Part shown: positions 1 through 11,702 of the stretch, piece by piece
How positions within the stretch are numbered: position 1 is the stretch's first letter
How the letters are laid out: each line of letters starts with the position of its first letter
Assembly: GCA_023614405.1 (NCBI GenBank)
Contig: CM042697.1
Coordinates: 302,584,954-302,648,953, forward strand
Length of the DNA: 64,000 nucleotides
From: Avena insularis
Taxonomy: Eukaryota > Streptophyta > Magnoliopsida > Poales > Poaceae
Reading direction: 5' to 3'
The notes under the pieces: model-generated
Told to the model about the DNA's origin: nothing
The model's database searches: none
Seen by the model: the letters and a program-made list of their open reading frames with translations, nothing else
Program-made: the position numbers and the translations under genes

Positions 1-1494
1 AATCTGAATTTTAAAAGAAAAACGCAGACACGCGGAGGCCTCTGATTGGACGGTACCGTTTCGCACGGATCACGCACGCGCACCGTTATATCTAAGTGAG
101 ATCTAGTGGCTCAGATCTGCCCGTACCCCTTCGGGCTGGCGTCTAATCTAGACCACTGGATCTAGATCCAGTGGATCAAATTTCCCCTACACTAAATCGG
201 TGGCTCTCATGGCCACAACGGTGGCGATGGCTCTGTCGACGATGCTTTGGCGACTCTAGGGGTAGGAGAGGGAGTGTAGGCGCTTACAGAGGTCGCGAGG
301 TCATGGGGATGCTCAACGTGGATGCGGCTGGGGCGGGGGCATGCTGTAGCGGTTGCTAGGGCTCGTCGGAGTTGCTGGAGGCATCGGGCGCACGGTGGCG
401 AAGACGTTGGCGACGCTCTGGATCGCCCTAGCACAAACTAGGAGTATCAGGAGATGCGCAAGGACACGTCTAACACGACAGGGACAAGCAGAAGGCAAGG
501 GGCGATCGGAGATTACTAGGATTTCTCGCCGAAGTCAAGCGGAGCTTCGGTCGTTCACTAGGCTCGACGGAGGCGATGTCCTGGGGCATTACAGAGCAAA
601 TAGAGAGGTTGTGAAGATGCGTAAACTTCAGGCAAACAAGCTCTTATGAACATGGGGATAAGGGGGGCACGATGCTCACCGGAATACGTCGCTGGAGCTG
701 CTCGGGACAGTGGCGGCGTGAGTGGATTTGCGGGCAGCCTGATGGCGGAGAGAGAGTGCTGAGTGAGGGGAAAAGAGCGGAGAGGGGAGGGGTTAAATAG
801 CCGGCGAGGGGCAAGGAAATTATGCGGCATTGATCAGCAATTAATCCTGCTTCATTCACGACAGTGATGGTGGTAACGGCAGCGACGACGGGGTCGGGGG
901 TGCGGGTTTGGGGACGATGACTACGTGGCGTCTAGGGCCACTGGTCAGCTAGTGCGGGGTAGGTTTGCTCGCATGAGAGAGAGAGGGAAATGGCCCGGGT
1001 GGGCTTGCTGGGCTGATTCTGTTGCTGGGCCGAATTGGTGGCGCCGGCCTTTTCTTATTTTCTTATTCCTTTTCTTTTTCTATTTTGATTTTCTGAATCC
1101 ATTTTCAAATGAGTTTAAATTCAAACCACTTCTGGATTTTTGTAGAGTGATCCATGCACATATTTGTGTATAAAACATTTATGTTTACTCAAAAAACACT
1201 TTGGCCCATTGAAAGTAAAATAAAACCATGCCTTATTTAAATATTTATAATAGGCATTTAAATGGTTTTAATTTAGATTCTTGTTTTGAAAACTTTGAGC
1301 AAGCTTTGAAATCATCTTTTTCACCTTTCTGGTTGAATCAAAGTATTCTCATATTTTGGAAGTAGATATAAATCCATTGCCTTTCTTATATGAAATAATA
1401 GGCAAAACAAATGACTTCTTCTTTGAAACCTTGTTTTGAAAATAACCCAAATGCATAAGGATGCAGGAATGATATGCAACTTTTTAAACCATGA
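1..1494 (-). mobile_element. Truncated gypsy-type LTR fragment
   Basis: No gene is supported here. The block is GC-rich to about 1060 and then A/T-rich, the same layout as the 4-kb LTRs at 35903 and 52761. On the minus strand a TATA-like element (CTATTTAACC, 791-800) precedes C/T-rich leader-like sequence, which suggests the promoter half of an LTR read leftwards. A perfect 22-bp palindrome lies at 153-174. The left end is outside the window and the right side is cut by Copia pol sequence. Short open frames in the GC-rich part look like composition effects. The family is not identified. Confidence 0.4.
791..800 (-). promoter_or_regulatory. TATA-like box of the left LTR fragment
   Basis: On the minus strand the sequence reads CTATTTAACC followed by a pyrimidine-rich leader. 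This matches the arrangement of the clearer minus-strand TATA boxes at 38726 and 61532. It is a prediction from motif and context only. Confidence 0.3.
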
Positions 1495-3853
1495 CTTTTG
1501 GGATTTTACAAGTATGAAACATTTGAAAATGTTCAGAGACTTTCAAGATGAAGTGGAAAATCATAGTAACAAGAAAATAAAGAGTTTATGATTGGATCAT
1601 AAAGGAATATATTTGAGTTACAAGTTTAGCATAACACCTAAGTTTTGAGGAATCATTCCATGGATTTGCATTTCCCGAAACACCATAGGAGAATGGAGTG
1701 TTCGAGATATGTAATGAAACCTTGTTTGACATGGTGAGATCAAAGATGTTAGTTATAAAACTGCCATTTTATTTCAAATATTAAAAGCTTTAGTGACTAC
1801 TGCTTTTACACTGAAAAGAGCACCATCGTGATCTGTTGAAATGACACCATATAAGATATGATCTGGGATAAAACCCAAGTTGTCCTTTCTTAAATTTTGG
1901 TATGCTAGGCATAATTAAAATGTTTACAACTAAAGTCGGATGAGCATGTCTTTGTAGGTTTTTTATAATAACCGTTGGGTATTCCTCCATAACACCAAAG
2001 ACAAAAGTGTTTGTCGCTTAGAACGTCAAGTTTCTTGAGAAAGAATTTTTCGGGAAAAGTTAAGTGGGAGGACAATATAACTTTGATAAGGTTATTGAAA
2101 CTCAGATATATGTGTTAAGTTGTGTAGCGCCGGAAAGTATCCCGAAGGCAGCAACAATGGTCATAGCTCATGTGCCTCAAAGGTTGTGGTCACGGAGGTC
2201 TAAGTTCCTATTGAACCGAGTAGGTCGGGTAAACAATCAAATACTAAGATTTGAGAGTAAATAATTATTGTTTGAAAATTATGAACCGACTACACGCAAA
2301 GAAGCGATGATGGGACTTAACTCCGTTAAATGTCTTGAAGCTATGAAATCTTTGATATTTCCATACACGAAAAATCAAGTTTTTGAACTTGGAAGGCCCT
2401 CTAGAAAGGTGTAAGACCTATCGATCGTATTTGGATCTATAAATAGACATGGATGTTTCACATCTATGAAATAATTGACATGTCGGTAAAGATTTTATGA
2501 CAATGTTCAAGAAGTTGACTATGACAAGATTTGATCTTTCATAGAAATATTTAGTCTGGATGGATTAATATAGCAACCACTACATATAATTTCGTTATAT
2601 GGTAGTTGAACAAACCAAATAAGTTCTTCTAATAGAATGGTTAACTAGGACATGTACATAACACGATCCAAAGGGTTTTGTTAATTCAAAGGATGCTAAC
2701 AGGGCATGCAAACTTCAATGGTTGAAGTAAGCATCGCGGAGTTGGAATCTTCACCATGATGAAAAATTTAAAAGGTTTAATTTCATCGGAGATGATGGAT
2801 ATGCTTCATTTGCAAGAAATTAAGTGGGAGTGCTAAGACATATTTCTAATGCATTATGTGAAAGACATATTGTTGATTGGAAACGATGTATATTTATTGA
2901 CATAGGTTAAGAAATTCATATCGATGAAAGACTTAGGCAAAACCCGAATATTTGGCATCAATGTCTATATGGATAGATTGAGACACTAATATGGTTGTGC
3001 CGAGAGTAGATACATGAGATATTGAAATAGTTAAATATAGAAACTACAAGAAAGATTCTTGTCGCACGGAAAGGATTGAATAAAAATTCAAGTATTTTGA
3101 TACTTGGTAAGTGAAACGAGATTCAAGTGTTTTTTACACTTGGTTAATGAAATCACAAAGAGTATTTTGATCAATCATACTGTGATATGTACACATTCAG
3201 ATATGTCCTATGCTCTAAATGTTATGAGCATATACCAAAATAATTTATAAGATAATCATTGGATGATAGTAAGGATATTCTTATGATCTTTGGAAGAAAT
3301 AAGAATATATTATTTATGGTTCATTGTTAAGTGTTACATTGATAATAGTTTTGTCATAAGATAAAATTCAGTTTATCTCAATTTAAACTATGGGTGGCAG
3401 AATCTAATGGAAAGGAAGTTCCATAATTGATTTGGATGAGTTCCAAAATTAAGACATTGTGACAGATACTATAACAAAATTACTTAGTATATGACTGCTA
3501 TTATAGCAGAAAAAGAGGGCATTTGTGTCAAGTAGTGTGTTATCAAACTAGGTGTGGTTCACAGCGGGCTAGTACTATGAAGATATATTGTACGACAATT
3601 GTGTCGACATGGTTTAACCCCAAGGAACTAAAGGTCTTACCAAAGGACCAAATTTATACAATGCCATCTCATTAGAGAATGAGTGATGCGTAGAGGCTCA
3701 AAGACATGCAAATACACACGGACCTGGAAGTTTCAGATCAGAAGATTATGTTTACCACTAGCAATAGTGTACATACAACACCAGAAAGCCAGAGGTGTTG
3801 AATACACAAAGTTTTTAAACTAGATTATTGACTCTAGTGCAAGTAAGGGACTA
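1495..3853 (+). pseudogene. Copia pol remnant: integrase, reverse transcriptase, RNase H
   Basis: This is a decayed Ty1/Copia polyprotein read left to right. Integrase core sequence starts near 1500 (RDFQDEVEN-like around 1536-1563) and continues to the integrase C-terminal region (EKSTIVSVEMTPYKI-like around 1814-1860, then a FLEKEF-like stretch near 2030). The reverse transcriptase active-site region lies at 2855-2886. It reads YVKD then LLIGND, where Copia elements normally have YVDD, so one catalytic aspartate is lost. Stops and frameshifts occur throughout and no frame exceeds about 66 codons. The order integrase before RT is diagnostic of Copia rather than Gypsy. It is followed by a polypurine tract and LTR at 3854. 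It would have made the enzymes for reverse transcription and insertion, and is now dead. Confidence 0.75.
3837..3853 (+). other. Polypurine tract of the Copia element
   Basis: A purine-rich tract (GTGCAAGTAAGGGACTA) lies directly before the LTR start, where plus-strand DNA priming occurs in Copia elements. In related Triticeae copies the expected form is close to GCAAGTGGGAGACT. Confidence 0.6.
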
Positions 3854-5650
3854 TGGGAGATATGCCCAAGAGGCAATAATAAAGTGGATATTATTATATC
3901 TTTGTGTTTATGATAAATGTTTACATCCCATGCTATAATTGTATTAAGAGGAAACATTAATACTTGTGTGTTTTGTAAACATAAAAGAGTCCCTAGTAAC
4001 CCTCTTCTTAAACTAGCTTGTTGATTAATTAATGATCATGGTTTCCTGATCATGGACATTGATGTTATTAATAACAAGATCATATCATTAGGATAATTAT
4101 GTGATGAACACACTCTTATAGTTAGCATAGCATAAGATCAAGTCATTTAAAGTTTGTTTGCTACAAGTTTTCAAAAACATAGTAATCTAATCCTTTGACC
4201 ACGAGATCATGTTAATCACCATCACCGGATGGATGCTTTGATGACATCAAACACCACTTCTTAATTGGGTGGTTATAAAGGTGGCATTAGGTATTCTAAA
4301 AGTATGGTTTGAAGCGCATGGATCAAGAGTGGGATTTGTCCATCCATATGACAGAAAGATATACTTTGGGCCCTCTCTGTGGAGTGTCATCTAGTTGGCT
4401 TGCAAGCATATGACAAGGTCACAAGGGATGTCACATCATAGTACGAGTAAAGAGTACTTATAGGTAACGAGGTTAAACTAGGTATAGAGATACCAACGAT
4501 CAAACCTCGGATAAGTAAAGTATCACGCGACAAAGGGAATCGGTATCGTATTTAAATGGTTCATTTGATCATGAATTCATCGTAGAAATATGTGGGAGCC
4601 ATATGGATTTCCAGATCCATCTATTGGTTATTGATCGAAGAGGTGTCTTGATCATGTCTGCATAGTTCACGAACCGTTGGGAGACACACTTAAGGAGTCA
4701 ATGTTGTTTAAGTAGATATGGAATATGAGTTGGAGAACGAATGTTGTTCAAAGTCTCACATTGGATCCAGGACATCACGAGGAGATCTGGAATGGTCCGG
4801 AGAATAAGATTCATATAAGGAAAGTGGTTTTCCGGGGTTCAGGAAAAGTTTCGGTGTTTTGACCAGATACTTCTAGAATGTTCTAGAGTGACCACCAGTG
4901 GTTCCACCACCCCGGGAGGGGGTCACTTGGACAGTGGCATGCCCTAGGGGCCAGCCGCACCAAACCCTAAAGGGTCAATTCGTCCAAGACTAGTAAAAGG
5001 GTCAAACCCTAGCTTGAATAGTCAAACCCTAGTTTGAAAAGTCTAACTCTAGTTTTTGGTAAGAAGGAAGACTTGGTGGAAAAAGTTTCAAGCTCTTCCC
5101 TTTGTGATCGAGTTGGGGGACATGGTCTGGGCTGGGAACCCTTGGCCACCCCCCACCTATATAATGAGGGGTGGGTGCACACCCCCACACCCTTGTCTAT
5201 TGGTGCCTAACCCTAGCCGCCCCCGCCCCCTCTTCTCTCTCGTCCATCATCCTGCTTCGGCTTAGGCGAAGCCCTACAGAAATCGCTCCTGCTCCACCAC
5301 CACCACCACACCGTCGTGCTGTTGGGATTCCAAGGAGATCTACAACCTCCGCTTCCCTGCTAGAACAAGGGAAAGGAAGGTCTTCATTGACTACCGTATG
5401 TGTGACCTACTGTGGAAGCGTTGCCGAAACGCAATGCCGGAAGGATCGTCTACACGATCTGATCGGCAAGTGATCGATTACATCAACAATGAGAATCCGA
5501 TCTCATTAAACGCTTTGGATCTACGAGGGCTAGTTCTCCACAATCTCGTTGCACCGATCTCGTAGATTAAATATTGGCCTTTCCATAGATTGGATCTTGG
5601 TTTTATACGTTCTTGCGGTAGAATTTTTTTTACATGCAATGAACCCTACA
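3854..5650 (+). mobile_element. 3' LTR of a Copia element, ~1.8 kb
   Basis: The start (TGGGAGATATGCCCAAGAGG) is a variant of the common Triticeae Copia LTR start. It is followed by the typical body (GGCAATAATAAAG, CCTAGTAACCCTC, TAAGTAAAGTATCACG). The end (ATGCAATGAACCCTACA) matches the end of the solo LTR at 46966-48676. A TATA-like CTATATAATGAGG lies at 5157-5169 and leader-like sequence with C/T-rich runs follows. Two related LTR copies occur at 19773-20543 (reverse) and 46966-48676. The 5' LTR of this element is not in the window, so no target duplication can be tested. Confidence 0.75.
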
Positions 5651-6280
5651 AAAACTCATTTGTCATTTATAAAAATCCATGCACTTCTTATGAGGAAATT
5701 AAGAATTCAATGGTTATCCATGAGAACCCTTCCTATTTTGATGAAACTGATACTAATTCTACTACTAAAATTATTGATGATAATGAGGAATTTTGTTTAG
5801 ACATGCTATATGATAATTCTTTAAATGATGGCCCTATGTATGTCCATGATGATAGTCCTGTTATTAAGAGTCCTATAATATTCTTGAACTCTCCTATGTT
5901 AACCATAGAGGAGAAATATGCACTTGCTAAAAACTATATATGTGGTTTACAATTACATTATGTTGAAAATACTTATTGCAACCATGATAAAAAAGTTTGA
6001 AAAGAGTACTAGCAACTATCTTGAAAGAGTAAAGCATGATAATGAATACCATGATAATTATGATCATGCTCATCATATAAAAAACTTTACAAACTTGCAT
6101 GCTTCCAATGGTCATATTGCTAAATTACTTCTTGCAGTACTTGAAACTATTATGAAAGAGGAAGTTGCCAATTCCCTCCTTATGTTGGTAATAATTATAA
6201 AACTCATTCACCTACTGATAATATGCATAGTTATACTCTTGTTTGTTGTACCTTATTCAAATATAAAGCCCTATGCATAG
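5651..6280 (+). pseudogene. Acidic gypsy-internal protein of unknown function, frameshifted
   Basis: Two overlapping frames cover this stretch. The first (to 6000) is open from inside the Copia LTR, and its genuine part starts about 5651. It is rich in Asp, Asn and Tyr (ENPSYFDETDTNS, IIDDNEEFCLDMLYDN, SPMLTIEEKYALAKNY). The second (5918-6280) is in another frame and becomes hydrophobic towards its end. The pattern of an acidic N-terminal half, a short motif with Cys and His, then a hydrophobic tail resembles the 245-codon ORF at 44161-44898 on the other strand. I infer one gene broken by a frameshift near 5920-6000. I see no zinc knuckle, protease or polymerase motif. The function is unknown; such ORFs are typical of non-autonomous Triticeae gypsy families. 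Confidence 0.45.
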
Positions 6281-8750
6281 GAAGAAAATTAGACTTTGTT
6301 ATTATCACTTTTATGTTTTATGTTGCTCTATACCATGTTAGTATTTTATTATTTCTTTGATTTGCACAAGAACACCATGTGACCCTGGTATAATGCATGG
6401 AACACTTTCCAAGTAAGAAGGAGGTAGAAAATAAACACAAGATACCCCATGAATTCCTTATCACTTAAACCATGTAAGTAAAGCCTAGCTATATGGCTAT
6501 AAAGAAAGCGCTTTGCGGGAGGCAACCCAGTTATTTTATTTTGTATTTTTCTTTGAACTCTTGCTGTAAAAAGAGAGTTTTATTTTGGTTTTATTTCTAT
6601 AATTTTTAATAAAGTACCAAGTAGAACCCATTTTCGATGTTATAAAGTTGTTAAACATATGGAGTAGCAAATTTCTGCAGAAAATTTTTTAGTGCAAGAA
6701 TGTTCTAATTTTTTATGTACCTCCTATTGCTATCATATTTACACAGAATTTACAAGTTTTCATCCTCTATTTGAAAAAAATTGGCTAAAATTTCTGACAT
6801 GTTTAAGTGGGCGAAATAAATTCATTTTGCTACTACTGAAAATCTAGACAGATTCTGCCATGTTTCGTTTTAACCATTCCCAAGTGTCCTAAAATGATTG
6901 TTATGAGTCATATTATATGCTAGGGATGTGTAGAAACATTATATGCTTGATGGAACATTTAGAAAGATTTTTTCTTTGATATATATGCAGCAACTATTAT
7001 GCTTTTGTGCCACTAATTTCATCACTCAGAAAAGAGATGGGAAAAACGTTTTGTGTTGAAGTTTGTTGACATGGAATAGAGGAACATCAGACCAAGAACA
7101 ATATAAGGATGGTGAAAACCATGACCTTTGGTATGCCCAAGTCACCACACTGGACTTATTAAACTCTCAGTTTGCAAACCTCTAAATTTTGTTTTTCGAG
7201 AAACATAAAACTATCGTAAAAACTTGGAGCGTCTGTTTTGTTTATTTTACTTATTTTTGCAACAAAAGGACCACCATCATGAATCATTATGCATGTTTAT
7301 TACTAATCTACTGAAAATAACTTTTCCATGATGAAATTAAACTAAACATGAATGCCATGAAATAAAATAAAAGGAGGCATAAAAGCAAAAAGATAAAATT
7401 CATGTCGTGTCTAGTTTTTAAGCTCAAATACTTGATATGAAGTATGATTTGTTTGTGCCTATTAATTTGTTTCCTTTTCTCATGTATATTTATGTTCAAC
7501 CATAAGGATCAAGGTGAGAAAATAAATGTTGGCATTATGAACTAGATGACACTCTTTAGATCTCTTTTTGCTAAGTCTTCACAATGCAAGCTAAGACTTG
7601 TTCCAAGCCCCCTAAAATAGATTAGGCATATCCACCTACCAGTGGAAAATGCTACTTTCAAGTATAATATGTGTGTGGATTCTCCAAACATTCTTAAAAC
7701 ATCCCTTTTGTGTAATTTAAAGCTTATATGAAAGTAAGGTTTGGGGTGCTACCACTATGGAACTTTATGTGATTTACATATTATAAGTTATTTGTTAGCC
7801 AACCCATGCTGTCATGGCACAAGCTTACAATATCCGCTATTGAAATATCATGTTTGTTATTGCATAGTCCTGCACTACACACTGGAGTAGGCATTAGGAA
7901 ATATAAAATGCTCCTGGGCTGCTAGCCAAACCCATGCATGACATGGTGGAAAATTACAACCAATGACACTCTTTTTAAAAGAAATTTATCGAGAGGACTC
8001 ATATGTCTGTTTGTCTTGTCTTCTAAAATGTGGATATATGCCCCTTATGAAAATAACACAAAAGAAGCATGCTTCCTAGCTACCAAACGTATGTTGGCAT
8101 ATTGTCACACAGGGGCAAGAGGTACCTCGGTGATGCAATTTTTATGGAAACGTATGTTATAGAATGACAGGATGTAGTGTCAGTTCATTGGTAAAGGTAC
8201 ATGAGACATTGAACTTGTAAAATGTTTAATAAATAAACCATATGCAACATTTGAAACAAAAGCTACTTGGAACCCCATCCTTATTAGTATTGTTGACATG
8301 AATTACATAGCTCAAAACTTTATTTTACATTCTGTATAGAGGGTTAACATATGTATTCAATGCTTACTTTTGGTACGAGATGCAAAACATCTCAAGGGAA
8401 GACATGAAACTAAGAAGTGAGTCTTCTAGTAGGGGCATTAAACTACGAAGTAGCCAAAAATTAGAGGCATAAAACACCAATGCCGACTATAGGAAGAGTC
8501 TCTTATTCTATAGGTTCATCAAATTGTGCTTGAAGGTTTGTTTTGTCCATCATTTGTTTTAGAACACCATTACTTATTATTTAACATGTTTATAGATGTG
8601 CAAAAGATACAACTTGATAATACACTTGCATATTATGTATCATTGAAAGAATTTCAACCTATGAACTTTACATGATAATGAAAGAAGGAAAAGTAACAAA
8701 CTCCAAAGTCCATGTTTATTTTTATCACCTTTATGCTCGAGGACGATCAT

Positions 8751-8769
8751 AGGTTAAGCTTGGGGACGT
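8751..8769 (+). other. Polypurine tract of the left gypsy element
   Basis: AGGTTAAGCTTGGGGACGT lies immediately before the TGATGCATG LTR start. A cognate tract occurs in inverse orientation beside the LTR end at 41297. Confidence 0.65.
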
Positions 8770-9106
8770 TGATGCATGTAAAATGCATACATGAACTTTG
8801 CAGTTTATTAACATGTTTATCCACATATTTACATCATAAATAATGTTATATCCATATTTTACATTGATTTTTAGGGATTTACTAATGATCTCCTTTATTT
8901 TGGTTATAACCCTACAGGGCAGAAAAACCCTGTTTTCATTGTTTTTGATGTTTCAGGACCTATAGGGATTCAAATGGACCCGAGCTTTTGGGGACGCTAA
9001 TATTTATCCACGAGAAGCATCTGGAGCACAAGAACCTCACCTGGAGGGCCAGGAGGCTCAAAAGAGCCCGTGTGGCGCGCCCAACCTAGGGGGGTGCGCC
9101 ACCTGC

Positions 9107-10318
9107 TGATACGTTCATAGCGTATCTATAATTTTTGATGGTTTCATGCTAATATTATGCTTTTGACACTTATTTTTATATAAAGTTCATGAGTTATTTG
9201 GACTAACCTACTAATAGTTGCAAAAGTGCACAATGTTCTTTTTTTACACTTTGATGTGTAGGAATTATCAAGAATACAAGTGGAACCCTTTTTGGAGCCA
9301 AATTGGGATTTCCAGAAATTTGTCTCAGAACTCTTTTAAAAGATGGTCACGTTTCGGGTCGAAGACAGCGTCAAATGGAAATCTCTTCAACTACAAAGTT
9401 GTAGGAAATTTAGCGACAATCATTAAGGACATAAAATTTAGTTGATTCCGAGTCCGGACAGGCCCGCTAGGCCCGATTTACTATAGCCCAAGATAGGGTG
9501 ACGGGAATCCGAGAAGCTATATAAAGGGAGGAAACCTAATTCGTGGGAGACACCACCACCCACGAATTTGTAGCCACCAAAGTCACATTTTTGCCTCCCA
9601 ATGGATCCCATCTCCATGGGGGAGGGCTCCCAAGAATCCATGAAGGTCTTTGGTTCATTAGAGTTGTATGTTAATATGGTATAGTCCTTTGGTGTCCATT
9701 ATATTTATGCGCGCATGGATTAAACATCATAGGGTTTGTAGTATGTGTAAGCGAAAGAGGGAAGTTCTGCCAGAGTGACAGAAACCTAAGGACGCGAATC
9801 GGAACATTGCATGTATGGGAGTAAGAGGACCATTAACTTAAGGCTATGGTCGGGGAAATCTTAATGCTTTGTTAGTAGTTATGGATTTTTTCTAACAATC
9901 CAATCATATAGTACATGTAATTCCAAGTAGTGAAGCGCATGTATGTATAGCCTCTCCCACATAGAAAACTGCATCAAAGACAATGAACCCGATTTATTCG
10001 CCAATTAAACTTGAAAAAAGCCACCACAATTACCACCACTATTCCACACTCATAGTTATATTAGTTTAATGTATTTTATAGCTGCAACAACTATCTTTAC
10101 TTTCTTGTTGTTTATTTTCTTGCAAAGCTATCTCTAGTGCTTGTGTTGGTGCTCTAGTTTTATTTTCTAGATAATGCAAACATTTAGTGTGCGTAGAGTT
10201 TTATCAGTGGTTGATAGAACTTGAGAGAATATTTATCATACATTTAGCTCCTCATTGGGTTCGACACTCTTACTTATCGAAAAGGCTACACACGATCCCC
10301 TATACCTGTGGGATATCA
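9107..10318 (+). mobile_element. Solo gypsy LTR with CCTGC target duplication
   Basis: The sequence begins TGATACGTTCATAGCGTATC and ends CTGTGGGATATCA. It is flanked by CCTGC at 9102-9106 and 10319-10323. No primer-binding site or internal sequence is present, so it is a solo LTR. Its two halves match 52002-52580 and 62870-63551, the split LTR on the right of the window. It lacks about 300 bp present between those halves. A TATA box lies at 9518-9526. The element sits inside another gypsy LTR. Confidence 0.88.
9518..9526 (+). promoter_or_regulatory. LTR TATA box
   Basis: TATATAAAG followed by GGAGGAAACC is conserved at the equivalent place in the related LTR (52452-52460), which supports a promoter element. 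Confidence 0.55.
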
Positions 10319-10527
10319 CCTGCCCTCTTTCCCTCCTCGGCTATCCGATCCCCTTGATTCTTTTGCCTATGGAGTTATCTTGACCTAAAAACTCCTATAT
10401 AAGGATCCCCTGGGAAGTCCTCGACATGAAGCACACTAGAGATGAAAACACCACCAAATAGAGTCAGATCCAGTGAAGATTGGAGGGGGGAAACTCTATC
10501 GGAGCCACCTTTGGAGGGATATCCACC

Positions 10528-10615
10528 CCTCAAACATCTCCAGCATCATTACCATGATGAAGAGGGATCTGCACCTCTACAACATCTCCAGCATCATCAC
10601 CATGATGAAGAGGGA
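10528..10615 (+). repeat. Tandem duplication, two ~46-bp units
   Basis: Copies at 10528-10567 and 10574-10615 share ACATCTCCAGCATCAT and CCATGATGAAGAGGGA with only a few differences. They lie within the gypsy LTR. Confidence 0.8.
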
Positions 10616-11702
10616 GTAGTCCACCTCTAGACTATGGGTTTGTGGCAGTAGCTTCATCTATTTCTCTCTTGTTCTTTATAGATATAGTACGATATGAGCT
10701 GCCCAACATGATTATGGTCATATATGTAATTCCTATGTGGTGGATCTTTATTCTATGATTTGATATATGAGATTGGAACATATTTTTTTAAGATGATTGG
10801 TAGATGCATATAATGTACCCCATTCTTAATTGCTTGTTTTGATCCAACGTGTATGCAAGAACTTGTATGGCGAGAAGTGTGTATTAGATGGAGTAGCATG
10901 TTGGTAGTGATTGAATTGTGACAACAATATTCAAGATCTACTTTGGTTTTTACCTTTCTTTTGCTGCCTCACTAGGGATAAAGTGAAATCATGTGCTATA
11001 TGTATCATGTGACAGTGAGATAATATTGTTAGATCAAGGTAGCATATTTGTATTTTAAACATCATGTCATATTACTTAAAGCTATATTCTGATTTGTCCT
11101 TAATTCAAGATTGCATGGAGTTTCCCTTTCTTGAGGAGTATAAGAGAGATGTGTTTCATCTCTATTTTAGGATGTGATGCCCATATGAATGCTTATCATA
11201 CACATATAGAAGTTCCATGAATATTTATCATTGATAAATTGTTTTATGATCACCACAACATAAAAAGAGAGTAGACAAGTGAATCCATGAACCCGGTCCC
11301 ATTTTAATCATAAGAAACACCTTTCATTGCAATTACTACCTTTTATATTTTCTGCAATTTATTCTTTCGAAAATACAAAAATACTTTTCCCACTTGCAAT
11401 CACTCATAAAAATCCAAAAACAACTTTATATTCACATATCTCATATAGTTTGTATTACTTTACTTTATTTATTTCATTTTACTTTATATTATATTTCATA
11501 TTACCAATACTAAACCTTGTGATTGACAACCACTTGGTGGAGTTGGGGACACAAGACAAATTATTTTGATTTATAGGTTTCTTGACAAGGAGAAGACGAA
11601 TAAACCTCCATAACCAATTCCCCAAGAGTTTGATATAAACCCTCGAGTCACCCTTATGGGGAAAAGAAGCTTGATACAACACTCTACACTTGGAGTCCCA
11701 AC

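Larger units (their letters stand above)
5651..8769 (+). mobile_element. Internal region of a non-autonomous gypsy element
   Basis: A/T-rich internal sequence begins exactly at the Copia LTR end and finishes at a polypurine tract before a TGATGCATG LTR start. Landmarks shared with other gypsy elements in the window are the acidic ORF near its left end, the AAGAAAGCGCTTTGCGGGAGGCAACCC segment near 6504, and the CTCGAGGACGA motif before the polypurine tract at 8735-8745. From 6281 to 8750 I see no coding frame and no RT, RNase H or integrase motif. The 5' LTR is missing, presumably removed or displaced by the Copia insertion. Confidence 0.6.
8770..11702 (+). mobile_element. 3' LTR of the left gypsy element, interrupted
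   Basis: The LTR starts TGATGCATGTAAAATGCATA after the polypurine tract. It runs to 9106, is interrupted by the solo LTR at 9107-10318 plus the second TSD copy, and resumes at 10324. I place its end near 11702 (CACTTGGAGTCCCAACA), because the next bases read as gag of a different, Tat-lineage element. That end is uncertain by tens of bases. A near-perfect tandem duplication lies at 10528-10615. No gene is present from 10324 to 11702. Confidence 0.5.
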
